Shown here piece by piece: positions 42,419 to 51,116 of a stretch of DNA of 64,000 bases (positions are counted from its first letter, which is position 1; the number at the start of each line of letters is the position of its first letter). Both the position numbers and the translations under genes were made by a program. The stretch comes from Catellatospora tritici. GTDB lineage: Bacteria > Actinomycetota > Actinomycetes > Mycobacteriales > Micromonosporaceae. Location of the stretch: assembly GCF_019083965.1 (NCBI RefSeq), contig NZ_JAHRCY010000024.1:48303-112302 (forward strand). Reading direction: 5' to 3'. A model generated the notes under the pieces. The model ran no database searches, had not been told where the DNA came from, and was given only the letters and a program-made list of their open reading frames with translations.

Positions 42419-43942
42419 GTGGCAGACACCGAAGTTCGGGACCCGTGGGCCGTGCCCGCCGACTTCACCGCCTGGGTGGAGCGCCGGTTGCGGCCGCTGG
42501 AGCGGGGCACGCGCCTGCTGGAGGGCGAGGACCAGGCCGCCCAGAGCATGGCGCGCGAACTGCTGACCGTGGTCGCCTCGCGCTGGTCGGGGCTGCGCCG
42601 GGCCGACACCCGGCACGGCGACCCGGCGGGCACCGCCGCGGACCGGTACCTGCAGCGGCTGTTCGGCCGGGAGGCCGCCGACGCGGGACTGCGCGACGCG
42701 ATCCGGCTCGACCTCGACCGGCCGGTGCTCCAGGCGCGGCAACCGTCGTACGCCAAGACGCTGACCGTGGCCGACGAGGCCGCGCTGCTGTGGGAGCGGG
42801 CCAAGTCGACCTCGCGGCGGCGCGTGCTGATCGGCGCCGGGCTGGGCGGATTCGCGCTGGTCGCCGCCGCCTGCCGGATGATCTACGCCGATCCGCCGGC
42901 GGAGCTGCCCACGCCGGGGCGCACGGCGGCCGGGGCGTCGCGCGCGGCCGTGGACACCCTGCCCGCCGCCGCGGCGCAGGTACGGCTGACCACGTTGCGG
43001 GTGCCGGCCCTGCCCGCCGAGCCGGCGCCGGGCGAGGTGACCAAGCTGCCCAGGCTGACCGCCGAGCCGATCGGCCGGGCACTGGTGCTGCTCACGCCGT
43101 CTGAGACGAGCGGTACGCCGGTCGTGGTGCTGGGCGACGACGGGCGCTGGCGGCAGGTCGACCAGGCAGGTGACGAGGTTCAGCTGGCCATGCGGCTCGG
43201 ACTGGACGCGGAGGAGACGGCGCTGTCACCCGACGGGCTGCGCGCGGCGTTCGCGCTGCCCAACGGCGTACGGGTGGTGGACCTGACGACGGGGGCGGGA
43301 CGGACGTACGCGACCCCGCAGCAGCCGTATGCCGTGGTCTGGCTCGGTCCGGGCCACCTGCTGCTGGGTGTCGACGCGCTGCTCGACCTGCGCTCGGGGC
43401 AGCTGCTGGGGTGCCCGACGGGGCCGGTGGACGCGGTCACCTATCGCGGTGTTCCGCCGCTGGCGGGGCCGGGGCCGCTGACCGAGCTGCTGTCGGTGGG
43501 TGAGCCCGCGGCGGCCGGGCCCCGGGTGCGGCGCTGGGTGCTGGACGCGGCGAAGCCGAGCGAGACCACGGTGGCGCTGACCGGCGAGCGGGCCGACCTG
43601 ATCGGGCCGTTCCAGGGTCCGGGGTTCGGCCATGGGGACGGACTGCTGGCCCGGGTGTGCAGCGCGCGGTCCGGGCAGCAGGGCCAGGCGGTCGGGGTGT
43701 TCACCACCTCGGGCCAGGTACGGCGGGTGCTGCTGGCCGACGAGTCGGTGACCGGCGCGGTACGGGTGACCGGCTGGCTGGACCCGAACCGGGTGCTGCT
43801 GCGCTGCGTGGGACCGGTGGGATCGGGGCGGCCGTGGCAGCGGCTGCTGGCCTGGGACCTGCGCGACGGCCACCTGGCGCTGATGGCGACCGTGGAGGTC
43901 GAGGGCGGTTTGTCGCTGCCCGACCTCACCGGGACGGTGTGA
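42419..43942 (+). CDS. Membrane-anchored protein with a possible beta-propeller domain
   Basis: 507 aa. The first 120 residues are cytoplasmic and helical (ADTEVRDPWAVPADFTAWVERRLRPLERGTRLLEGEDQA). One hydrophobic span (RRVLIGAGLGGFALVAAA, about 138-156) follows. The remaining 350 residues are beta-rich, with recurring pieces such as LSPDGLRAAFALPNGVRVVDL and VVWLGPGHLLLGVDALLDL, which suggest a propeller as in WD40/TolB-like proteins. No enzyme motif. It lies between mshD and the PHO box, on the same strand. Unknown function. Confidence 0.7.
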   Translation: MADTEVRDPWAVPADFTAWVERRLRPLERGTRLLEGEDQAAQSMARELLTVVASRWSGLRRADTRHGDPAGTAADRYLQRLFGREAADAGLRDAIRLDLDRPVLQARQPSYAKTLTVADEAALLWERAKSTSRRRVLIGAGLGGFALVAAACRMIYADPPAELPTPGRTAAGASRAAVDTLPAAAAQVRLTTLRVPALPAEPAPGEVTKLPRLTAEPIGRALVLLTPSETSGTPVVVLGDDGRWRQVDQAGDEVQLAMRLGLDAEETALSPDGLRAAFALPNGVRVVDLTTGAGRTYATPQQPYAVVWLGPGHLLLGVDALLDLRSGQLLGCPTGPVDAVTYRGVPPLAGPGPLTELLSVGEPAAAGPRVRRWVLDAAKPSETTVALTGERADLIGPFQGPGFGHGDGLLARVCSARSGQQGQAVGVFTTSGQVRRVLLADESVTGAVRVTGWLDPNRVLLRCVGPVGSGRPWQRLLAWDLRDGHLALMATVEVEGGLSLPDLTGTV

Positions 43943-44001
43943 GCCCGTTCACTTCCCGGCTACACCGTGCTGAGTCGCGCGACACCGGTGTTGTTTTGCC
44001 T

Positions 44002-44041
44002 GTTCACCCTAAGTTCACCTGGGACCGACCACCCGTCCACC
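44002..44041 (+). promoter_or_regulatory. PHO box upstream of pstS
   Basis: Repeats with an 11-bp period: GTTCACC (44002-44008), GTTCACC (44013-44019), a degenerate ACCGACC (44024-44030) and GTCCACC (44035-44041). The first two are exact matches to the actinomycete PhoP direct-repeat unit. They lie about 70-105 bp before the pstS start, so PhoP activation at low phosphate is expected. Confidence 0.88.
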
Positions 44042-44107
44042 TCGGGCGTGCATCGTCGGGATCGGGCCGGCGACGGCCTGCATCCCGACTAGGAAGGCAC
44101 CCCTGAA

Positions 44108-45184
44108 GTGAACCGTAACGTGCTCTCCCGGCGCGTCCTTGCTGGCGTCGCGGTCGCTGCGCTCGCTCTTGCCGGTTGCTCGTCGAAGGACGACCCCGCG
44201 ACCGACCCGTCCGCCAGCGCCAACGCCGGTGGAATCGCATCCCTCACTGGTGAGCTGAAGGGTTCGGGCGCAAGCTTCCCGAACTCCTACTACCAGGAGG
44301 TCATCACGCAGCTCAAGGACGAGGCCAAGGGCCTGACGGTCACCTATAACTCGATTGGCTCGGGCGCCGGCAAGAAGGAGTTCGGGCAGGGCCTGACCGA
44401 CTTCGCGGGCACGGACAGCTCGGTCAAGGACACCGACGGCGTGGCCGCCGGCTCGTTCCTGTACGTCCCGACCGTGGCGGCGCCGATCACGGTGTCGTTC
44501 AACCTGAAGGGCGTCGACAAGCTGCAGCTGTCGGCCGACACCCTGGCCAAGATCTTCCAGCGTCAGATCAAGGTGTGGAACGCGCCGGAGATCGCCACGG
44601 ACAACCCGGGCGTGACCCTGCCGGCCACCGCGATCACCGTCGCGCACCGCGGCGACGCCTCGGGCACCACCAGCAACTTCACCAAGTACCTGGCCGCCGC
44701 GGCGCCGACCGTGTGGACCCTGGGCAGCGGTGACACCGTGGCGTGGGCCGCCGACACCCAGGCCGGTCAGAAGAACACCGGTGTGGCGCAGCTGATCAAG
44801 GCCGCCGACGGTGGCATCGGCTACGTCGACCTGGCCGACGCGGCCGACTCGGGCCTGAAGTTCGCCTCGATCAAGAACAAGGACGGCCAGTTCGTCGCCC
44901 CGACCCTGGAGGGCGCCACCGCCGCGCTCGCCGGTGCCGAGGTCAAGGACGACCTGTCCTACAACCCGCTGAACGCCGCCGGTGCGACCGCTTACCCGAT
45001 CACCGCGCCGACCTACATCCTGGTCAAGCCGAAGTACGACGACCCGAAGAAGGCCGCGCTGGTCAAGGCGTTCGTCAAGTACATCCTGACCGACGGCAAG
45101 GACCTGGCCGCCGAGCTGCACTACTCGGTCCTCCCGGCTGAGCTGCAGGCCAAGGCGCTCGCCCAGCTGGACAAGATCAGCTGA
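44108..45184 (+). CDS. pstS: Phosphate ABC transporter, substrate-binding lipoprotein PstS
   Basis: 358 aa. A lipoprotein signal with lipobox LALAGC (Cys at about residue 24) anchors it outside the membrane. GSGASFPNSYYQEV and NSIGSGAGKKEF followed by FAGTDSSV are the phosphate-contact loops; a RGDASGTTSNFTKYL loop completes the site. The GTG start follows AGGAAGG. First gene of the pstSCAB operon, under a PHO box. Confidence 0.96.
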   Translation: MNRNVLSRRVLAGVAVAALALAGCSSKDDPATDPSASANAGGIASLTGELKGSGASFPNSYYQEVITQLKDEAKGLTVTYNSIGSGAGKKEFGQGLTDFAGTDSSVKDTDGVAAGSFLYVPTVAAPITVSFNLKGVDKLQLSADTLAKIFQRQIKVWNAPEIATDNPGVTLPATAITVAHRGDASGTTSNFTKYLAAAAPTVWTLGSGDTVAWAADTQAGQKNTGVAQLIKAADGGIGYVDLADAADSGLKFASIKNKDGQFVAPTLEGATAALAGAEVKDDLSYNPLNAAGATAYPITAPTYILVKPKYDDPKKAALVKAFVKYILTDGKDLAAELHYSVLPAELQAKALAQLDKIS

Positions 45185-45199
45185 AGCTGATCCGAGCGT

Positions 45200-45238
45200 C
45201 GATGGGAGCGGGTTCCCCCGCGGAGCCCGCTCCCATCG
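45200..45238 (+). terminator. Intercistronic hairpin between pstS and pstC
   Basis: CGATGGGAGCGGG (45200-45212) pairs with CCCGCTCCCATCG (45226-45238), 13 bp, with further pairing in the loop. A partial terminator or 3' stabiliser here would keep PstS more abundant than the membrane subunits. Confidence 0.75.
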
Positions 45239-45263
45239 GCCACGGCCACCCCTCGGAGAAGAG

Positions 45264-46250
45264 ATGACAGTCGTAGACAACCCCGCCAGCCTGACCCGGA
45301 AGGACCCCGGCCGCCACGCCGACCGGCTCTTCTGGGCTTTGTGCGTCTCCGCCGGACTCGCGGTCCTGCTGGTCCTCGGGCTGATCCTGGCGAGCATGCT
45401 GCAGCAGTCGCTGCCCGCGCTGACCAAGGAGTTCTTCACCAGCTCGGCCTGGGTCCCGAACGACCCGGACGAGGCCGGCCCGCTGCACCCGCAGTACGGC
45501 TCCCTGACTTTCCTCTACGGCACCGTCATCGTCTCGGTGATCGCGCTCGTGGTGGCCGTGCCGGTGTCGCTCGGCATCGCGCTGTTCCTGACCGAGCTGG
45601 CGCCCCGCCGGGTCCGCAGCTCCGTGGTCCTGCTGATCGACATGCTGGCGGCGGTGCCGTCGGTGGTCTTCGGTCTGTGGGGCATCATCGTGGTCGCCCC
45701 GGCCCTGGTGCCGGTGTACGAGTGGCTGCACGACACCCTCGGCGGGGTCCCGGTGATCGGCTCCCTGTTCGGCGAGACGGTCAGCAGCGGCCGAAACTTC
45801 ATGACCGCCGGCCTGATCGTGGCCGTGATGATCATCCCGATCATCACCTCGATCAGTCGGGAGGTCTTCGCCACCGTCCCGAACTCGGACAAGCAGGCCG
45901 CGTACGCGCTCGGCGCCACCCGTTGGGAAATGATCAAGGGTGCCGTGCTGCCGCACAGTTTCGGCGGCGTGGTCGGCGCGGTCATCCTCGGCCTGGGCCG
46001 GGCCATGGGCGAGACCATCGCGGTCGCCCTGGTCATCGGCAGCGCCGTGCAGATCACCCCGAACCTGCTGGCCAGCGGGTACGCGCTGCCCGCCGTCATC
46101 GTCAACACCTTCGGCGAGGCCTCCGGCGACCTGCGCGCGGCCCTGATCGGCATGGGCGTGGTCCTGTTCATCCTCACCGTCGGGGTGAACCTGCTCGCCC
46201 GGTTCGTCGTCCGGCGCGCCGAGATCCGCATGAAGGGAGCTCCGGCATGA
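45264..46250 (+). CDS. pstC: Phosphate ABC transporter permease PstC
   Basis: 328 aa with six spans. The permease EAA-type loop reads SREVFATVPNSDKQAAYALGATRWEMIKGAVLPHSFGGVVGAVILGLGRAMGETIAV. It forms the channel with PstA. A leading cytoplasmic tail (TVVDNPASLTRKDPG) is typical. Its TGA overlaps the pstA ATG (ATGA). Confidence 0.95.
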   Translation: MTVVDNPASLTRKDPGRHADRLFWALCVSAGLAVLLVLGLILASMLQQSLPALTKEFFTSSAWVPNDPDEAGPLHPQYGSLTFLYGTVIVSVIALVVAVPVSLGIALFLTELAPRRVRSSVVLLIDMLAAVPSVVFGLWGIIVVAPALVPVYEWLHDTLGGVPVIGSLFGETVSSGRNFMTAGLIVAVMIIPIITSISREVFATVPNSDKQAAYALGATRWEMIKGAVLPHSFGGVVGAVILGLGRAMGETIAVALVIGSAVQITPNLLASGYALPAVIVNTFGEASGDLRAALIGMGVVLFILTVGVNLLARFVVRRAEIRMKGAPA

Positions 46251-47161
46251 GCGTCTCGACCGCGAGCCGTCCCACGGCGGCGGCTCCCGCCCCGCTGGAC
46301 CTGCGTCGCTCCTCGCTGCCGCTGCGCCGCCGGCTGGTCGACAACCTCAGCAAGGTGCTGATGTCGCTGACCCTGCTGGTGGCCCTGGTGCCGCTCGGCC
46401 TGGTCGTGTACTACGTCATCGCCAAGGGCGGCAGCATCATCAGCTGGGACTTCCTGGTCGACGACATCCCGCGCTCGGCCCGCCGGGCTGGCGGCGGCAT
46501 GGGTCCGGCCGTGGTGGGCACGCTGGTCACCACCGGCACCGCGGCGCTGATGGCGGTCCCGCTGGGCGTGCTCGGCGCCATCTATCTGAACGAGTACGGC
46601 AAGCAGCGGCCGCTGGCGAAGTTCATCCGCACCATGGCCGACGTGATGACCGGGGTGCCCTCGATCGTGATGGGTCTGTTCATCCTGGTCGTGTGGGTGC
46701 TCACGGTGAAGGAGAAGTCCGCCTTCGCGGGTGCGCTCGCCCTGGCCTGCCTGATGCTCCCGGTGATCATTCGTAGCACCGAGGAGATGCTGCGCCTGGT
46801 CCCCGACGAGCTGCGCCAGGCCAGTGCGGCGCTGGGTGCCCGGCGTTGGAAGACCACCGTCTCGGTGGTGCTGCCCGCCGCGATCTCCGGCATCGTCAGC
46901 GGCGTGATGCTCGCCATCGCCCGCGCCGCCGGTGAGACCGCGCCGATCGTCGTGGTCGTGGGCATCACGTACGAGACGAACTGGAGCCTGTTCGGCCTGA
47001 ACACCGCCCTGCCCGCGCAGATCTTCAACAACGCGACCGAGCCCTATCCGGCCGCGGAGTTGCGCGCGTGGGGCGCCGCGCTCACGCTGATGGTGATCGT
47101 CCTGCTGTTCACGGTGATCGCCCGTCTGATCTCCAGCCGCTTTGCGATCAAGGAACGTTGA
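46247..47161 (+). CDS. pstA: Phosphate ABC transporter permease PstA
   Basis: 304 aa with six spans. Permease signatures: IRTMADVMTGVPSIVMGLF and the EAA loop PDELRQASAALGARRWKTTVSVVLPAAISGIVSGVMLAIARAAGETAP. ATG at 46247 overlaps the pstC stop by 4 nt, which implies translational coupling. An unrelated frame is open much further upstream but runs through pstC and is not coding. Confidence 0.95.
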   Translation: MSVSTASRPTAAAPAPLDLRRSSLPLRRRLVDNLSKVLMSLTLLVALVPLGLVVYYVIAKGGSIISWDFLVDDIPRSARRAGGGMGPAVVGTLVTTGTAALMAVPLGVLGAIYLNEYGKQRPLAKFIRTMADVMTGVPSIVMGLFILVVWVLTVKEKSAFAGALALACLMLPVIIRSTEEMLRLVPDELRQASAALGARRWKTTVSVVLPAAISGIVSGVMLAIARAAGETAPIVVVVGITYETNWSLFGLNTALPAQIFNNATEPYPAAELRAWGAALTLMVIVLLFTVIARLISSRFAIKER

Positions 47162-47172
47162 GGTACCCCCCG

Positions 47173-48024
47173 ATGACCAGCAGCACTGACTTCACCACTC
47201 TGTCCACCCTTCTCCCGGGAGCCGTGCCAGCCATGCCGACCGCATCCGCCAAGCCGGTGATGCAACTGGAGGACGTGAGCGTCTTCTACGGCAACTACGA
47301 GGCCGTCCGCAACACCACGATGGCCGTCCGCGAGCACCAGATCACCGCGCTCATCGGCCCCTCAGGCTGTGGCAAGAGCACGGTGCTGCGCTCGCTGAAC
47401 CGGATGAACGACCTGGTGCCCGGTGCTCGGGTGGCGGGCAAGGTGACCTTCCACGGTCAGGACCTCTACGCCTCCGACGTCGACCCGATCCAGGTGCGCC
47501 GCCGGATCGGCATGGTGTTCCAGAAGCCCAACCCGTTCCCGAAGTCGATCTACGACAACGTCGCGTACGGGATGAAGATCAACGGGATCAAGGACAACCT
47601 CGACGACCGGGTCGAGCAGGCCCTGCGCGGTGCCGCCCTGTGGGACGAGGTCAAGGACAAGCTCAAGGCGAGCGGCCTGGCCCTGTCCGGCGGGCAGCAG
47701 CAGCGGCTGTGCATCGCCCGCGCCATCGCGGTGCGCCCCGAGGTGATCCTGATGGACGAGCCGTGCTCCGCGCTCGACCCGATCGCCACCGGCAAGATCG
47801 AGGACCTGATGCACGACCTCGCCGGGACGTACACGATCGTGATCGTCACGCACAACATGCAGCAGGCCGCCCGCGTCAGCCACCACACCGCGTTCTTCAC
47901 CGCGGAACTGGACGAGGCGGGGGTGCGCCACGGTCGCCTGGTCGAGTTCAACGAGACCGGCCGGATCTTCACCAACCCGGCCGACAAGCGCACCGAGGAC
48001 TACATCACGGGCCGCTTCGGCTGA
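47173..48024 (+). CDS. pstB: Phosphate ABC transporter ATPase PstB
   Basis: 283 aa. Walker A GPSGCGKST, signature LSGGQQQRL, Walker B VILMDEPCSALDP and the His switch VTHNMQQAARVS are all intact. An extra N-terminal 20 residues precede PTASAKPVMQLEDV, so the ATG at 47233 is an alternative start. Last gene of pstSCAB; phoU is not adjacent. Confidence 0.95.
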   Translation: MTSSTDFTTLSTLLPGAVPAMPTASAKPVMQLEDVSVFYGNYEAVRNTTMAVREHQITALIGPSGCGKSTVLRSLNRMNDLVPGARVAGKVTFHGQDLYASDVDPIQVRRRIGMVFQKPNPFPKSIYDNVAYGMKINGIKDNLDDRVEQALRGAALWDEVKDKLKASGLALSGGQQQRLCIARAIAVRPEVILMDEPCSALDPIATGKIEDLMHDLAGTYTIVIVTHNMQQAARVSHHTAFFTAELDEAGVRHGRLVEFNETGRIFTNPADKRTEDYITGRFG

Positions 48025-48057
48025 CCCTCGGCTGACCCGCAACATGGCTTCGCCCCG

Positions 48058-48084
48058 GCGGCGGTGGGAACTCCCCACCGCCGC
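48058..48084 (+). terminator. Terminator of the pst operon
   Basis: GCGGCGGTGGG (48058-48068) pairs with CCCACCGCCGC (48074-48084), 11 bp with a 5-nt loop, followed by TTTGCTC. It abuts the repeat array. Confidence 0.8.
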
Positions 48085-48310
48085 TTTGCTCTGCACCCAA
48101 GTCCTTGCTCTGCACCCGTCGACGCGACATCTACGGGATCTGACCGCACCGCCGGGGCTCTCGCGCACCGATGGGTGCAGAGCTCGCGTCGGTGGGTGCA
48201 GAGCAAGTGGGTGGGTGCAGAGCAAGTGGGTGGGTGCAGAGCAAGCGGGTGGGTGCAGAGCTTGCGTCGGTGGGTGCAGAGCAAGCGGGTGGGTGCAGAG
48301 CAAAGGCGGC
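48080..48310. repeat. 19/21-bp tandem repeat array with inverted copies
   Basis: GGGTGCAGAG begins at 48173, 48194, 48213, 48232, 48251, 48272 and 48291: seven direct units spaced 21, 19, 19, 19, 21, 19 bp. Two reverse copies (TTGCTCTGCACCC) lie at about 48086-48098 and 48105-48117. The outermost pair, GCCGCTTTGCTCTGCACCC (48080) and GGGTGCAGAGCAAAGGCGGC (ends 48310), is a near-perfect inverted repeat spanning the whole region between convergent pstB and the NUDIX gene. Confidence 0.88.
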
Positions 48311-48345
48311 CGCAGGCACACTTGCCGCGGCCGGGACTGCCGGGG

Positions 48346-48957
48346 TCAGAGGGTCGGCATGTAAGCCAAGGAGACGTCGCGGGGGTTGGCGAGCATGTCG
48401 GCCACGGCTGCGTGCGCGGTCAGGCTGCGCAGGGTGACCAGGGTCGGTGGGATCATCGGCAGCTCACCGGCCGCGAACTCGGCCAGGGCCTGTTCGGGGG
48501 TGAGCCAGCGGACCCGGTCGGCCTCGAACTCCGGCAGCGCCGCCTCCTGGTCGTCAGGCATCGCGGCAAGGAAGAACCAGGTGTCGTAGCGGCGGGGCTC
48601 GAACAGGGGAGTGAGCCAGCGATCCCAGGCGACCAGAGCGGACGGCTCCAGCCGTACCCCCGTCTCTTCGAGGATCTCGCGGACCGCCGCCTCGGCCGGG
48701 GTCTCGCCCGGTTCCAGCGCGCCGCCGGGAAAGGTCCATAGGCCGCCGAAGGCCAGGTTGCGCATCCGGCGCATCAGGAACACCGTGCGGTCGGGGCGGA
48801 TCAGGACCACGGTCGAGGCGTCACGGGGTGCGGCGGGTTCACGACCGGAGGCGGCGAACTCCTGCGACAGGGTCACGAAGCGTTCCCGGTGCTCGGGCGG
48901 GAGCAGCGAGAACGGGTCCTCCGGCCGGGCCGGGCCGGTCGGCGCGTCACTCGACAT
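48346..48957 (-). CDS. NUDIX hydrolase
   Basis: 203 aa. The NUDIX box GGALEPGETPAEAAVREILEETGV is complete (G-x5-E-x7-R-E-x2-E-E-x-G), residues about 75-98, with FLMRRMRNLAFGGLWTFP before it. Long N- and C-terminal extensions resemble NUDT19-like enzymes that cleave CoA or acyl-CoA; this fits its overlap (11 nt) with the thiolase gene upstream, with which it is cotranscribed. Confidence 0.88.
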   Translation of the reverse strand: MSSDAPTGPARPEDPFSLLPPEHRERFVTLSQEFAASGREPAAPRDASTVVLIRPDRTVFLMRRMRNLAFGGLWTFPGGALEPGETPAEAAVREILEETGVRLEPSALVAWDRWLTPLFEPRRYDTWFFLAAMPDDQEAALPEFEADRVRWLTPEQALAEFAAGELPMIPPTLVTLRSLTAHAAVADMLANPRDVSLAYMPTL

Positions 48958-50146
48958 GGACCAGCACCGCCTGTCCCTGGCCGACGCCGATGCAGGCGGC
49001 GGCGATGCCGTAGCCGCCACCGCGCCGCCGCAGGCTGTGGCACAGGTCGATCAGCACGCGCGGGGCGGAGGCGCCGAGTGGGTGGCCGTACGCGATGGCG
49101 CCGCCGTCGATGTTGACCAGCTCCCGGTCCAGCTCGGGGAACTCGTGCAGGCAGCTCAGCACCATCGCGGCGAACGCCTCGTTGAGTTCCCACAGCGCGA
49201 TGTCGCCGACGGACAGGCCGGTCTTGGCCAGCAGCGCGCGGATCGCGGGCACCGGGCCGACCGAGAAACGCTCGGGCGAGACGCCGACCACGGCGCTGGC
49301 GACGATGCGGCCGAGCGGCTGGACACCGAGGCGGCGCGCGGCGGCCTCGGAGCCGACCAGGGCGGCGCTCGCGCCGTCGTTGACGGGCGAGGAGTTGCCC
49401 GCCGTCACCGCGCCGTCGCGGCTGAACGCGGGCTTGAGCTTCGCCAGCGCCTCCAGCGAGGTGTCCGGGCGGACCGACTCGTCCCGGGTCACCCCGGCGA
49501 CCTCGACGATCCGGCCGTCGAAGGTGCCCTTGTCCCAGGCGGCGGTGGCGCGCTGGTGCGAGCGCAGCGCCCAGGCGTCCTGCTGCTCACGGCCGATGCC
49601 CAGTGAGTTGGCGACCTGCTCGGCGGCGACGCCCAGGGGCACGGTCCAGGTGTCGGAGAACTTCGGGTTGACCATGCGCCAGCCGAGCTGGGTGTTCCAC
49701 AGCTTCGCCTCGGCGGGCAGCGCCCCTGCCACCATTTCGGTGGGTGGCACGTCGGGCTTGGGCATGACGAACGGCGCCCGGCTCATGCTCTCCACGCCAC
49801 CGGCCATGATCAGGTCGGCGTCGCCGGAGCGTACGGCTCGCGACGCCTGCACGATCGCCTCGGCCCCGGCCGCGCACAGCCGGTTGACGGTCACCCCCGG
49901 CACCGTGACCGGCAGGCCCGCCAGCAGCGCCGCCATCCGGGCCACGTTGCGGTTGTCCTCGCCCGCGCCGTTGGCGTCGCCGAGGATCACGTCCTCAACG
50001 AGCGCCGGATCCAGCTCCGGATGGCGTTTGAGCAGCGCGATCAGGGGCGCCGCGGCCAGGTCGTCGGCGCGTACGCCGGACAGCCCGCCCTTGTGGCGGC
50101 CGAACGGGGTCCGGACCGCGTCGAGGAGGTACGCGTGCGAGGTCAT
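48947..50146 (-). CDS. Acetyl-CoA C-acyltransferase (thiolase)
   Basis: 399 aa. Active-site Cys in VNRLCAAGAEAI (about residue 90), His in AIAYGHPLGASAPRV (about 352), and the second Cys in AAACIGVGQG (about 385). NEAFAAMVL is the usual loop. It condenses or cleaves 3-ketoacyl-CoA; PcaF/FadA-like. TAGGGT lies 7 nt before the ATG, so it is nearly leaderless. Confidence 0.93.
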   Translation of the reverse strand: MTSHAYLLDAVRTPFGRHKGGLSGVRADDLAAAPLIALLKRHPELDPALVEDVILGDANGAGEDNRNVARMAALLAGLPVTVPGVTVNRLCAAGAEAIVQASRAVRSGDADLIMAGGVESMSRAPFVMPKPDVPPTEMVAGALPAEAKLWNTQLGWRMVNPKFSDTWTVPLGVAAEQVANSLGIGREQQDAWALRSHQRATAAWDKGTFDGRIVEVAGVTRDESVRPDTSLEALAKLKPAFSRDGAVTAGNSSPVNDGASAALVGSEAAARRLGVQPLGRIVASAVVGVSPERFSVGPVPAIRALLAKTGLSVGDIALWELNEAFAAMVLSCLHEFPELDRELVNIDGGAIAYGHPLGASAPRVLIDLCHSLRRRGGGYGIAAACIGVGQGQAVLVHVE

Positions 50147-50202
50147 GCCCCGAACCCTACGTCACCTGATCGATCGTTCAGTAGTCCGGACCGCCGGTCG
50201 AT

Positions 50203-51075
50203 TCAGACCACGAAACCCAGGTGCTCGCGCAGCTTGCCGGTCAGCGCCGACGGGGGCAGGGTGTCGTCGTCGATACTGCGGATCTCGGCGATGCCGCGCA
50301 CGCTCGACAGCAGCCACACACCGTCGGTGCCGCGCAGCTCCGACGGGGTGACCATCCGCTCGGCGGAGGAGAACCCCAGCTCACCGGCGGTGGCCAGCAG
50401 GTGTGCGGCGGTGGTGCCGGGCAGGATGCCGGTGGCCGCGACGGGCACCGTGAACAGCGTGTCGCCCTCCAGCCAGACCAGCGTGGACGTCGGCGCCTCC
50501 AGGGCGAACCCGTCCTCCGACACCCACAGCACGTCGTCGACACCGTGCGCGGCGGCCCAGCGCAGTGAGGCCATGTTCACCGCGTACGACAGCGACTTGA
50601 CCCCGCCGAGCAGCCAGGGCGCCGGAGTGCGCGCGGCGGCCGGGAAGCCCAGCGTCAGGGCCGCGATCGCGACCCCGTCGCGGCGCGCGGCCAGCGACGA
50701 CGGTCCGAGTGGGTTGACCGTGGCGAAGCACGTCACCGGGCCGCCCGTGGCGGCGGCCGACTCGGCGCCGCGCGTGCAGACCAGCCGCACCGCACCCTCG
50801 GTTCCGGTGGGCCACTGCGCGCAGGCCTGCTCGGCCAGCTCCCGTAGGACCGCCGCCTCGGGCAGGGCCAGGTCCATCCGTGCGGCCGAACGAGCCATGC
50901 GGGCCAGGTGCTCGTCGAGCAGCCACGGGTGTGGCCGCCCGTCGGCGCCGTCGCGTACGTGCATCGTCTCGAAGATGCCGTCACCGCGCAGCACTCCGAG
51001 ATCATCGGCGCGTAGGACGGGGGTGTCGGCCGGCACCACGCCCCGGCCCAGCACTACCAACACAGGCTCTGCCAC
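50203..51075 (-). CDS. pabC: 4-amino-4-deoxychorismate lyase-like class IV aminotransferase
   Basis: About 290 aa. GVLRGDGIFETMHV opens the fold; the PLP lysine is in LLGGVKSLSYAVNMASLRWA and the phosphate loop in TGILPGTTAAHLL. The family includes aminodeoxychorismate lyase (folate p-aminobenzoate), branched-chain and D-amino-acid aminotransferases. M. tuberculosis Rv0812, in the same neighbourhood as a sulfurtransferase-glnR-mshD block, is of this type. GTG 51075 is chosen because TAGCAT lies 8 nt upstream. Divergent from the Fur gene. Confidence 0.85.
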   Translation of the reverse strand: MAEPVLVVLGRGVVPADTPVLRADDLGVLRGDGIFETMHVRDGADGRPHPWLLDEHLARMARSAARMDLALPEAAVLRELAEQACAQWPTGTEGAVRLVCTRGAESAAATGGPVTCFATVNPLGPSSLAARRDGVAIAALTLGFPAAARTPAPWLLGGVKSLSYAVNMASLRWAAAHGVDDVLWVSEDGFALEAPTSTLVWLEGDTLFTVPVAATGILPGTTAAHLLATAGELGFSSAERMVTPSELRGTDGVWLLSSVRGIAEIRSIDDDTLPPSALTGKLREHLGFVV

Positions 51076-51104
51076 AGGCCGGAATGCTACGCCCACCCGC
51101 GAAC

Positions 51105-51116
51105 TATGATCGGACG
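51105..51116 (+). promoter_or_regulatory. Leaderless promoter of the Fur-family gene
   Basis: TATGAT (51105-51110) is followed by 6 nt and then the ATG at 51117, so the expected transcription start is the A of the start codon. No Shine-Dalgarno is present. Confidence 0.75.

Noticed and set aside
48080..48310. CRISPR array or Trp/Gly-rich small protein from the 19/21-bp repeats
   Set aside because: No spacers of CRISPR length; frames are repeat translations with no Shine-Dalgarno or promoter and lie between convergent gene ends.
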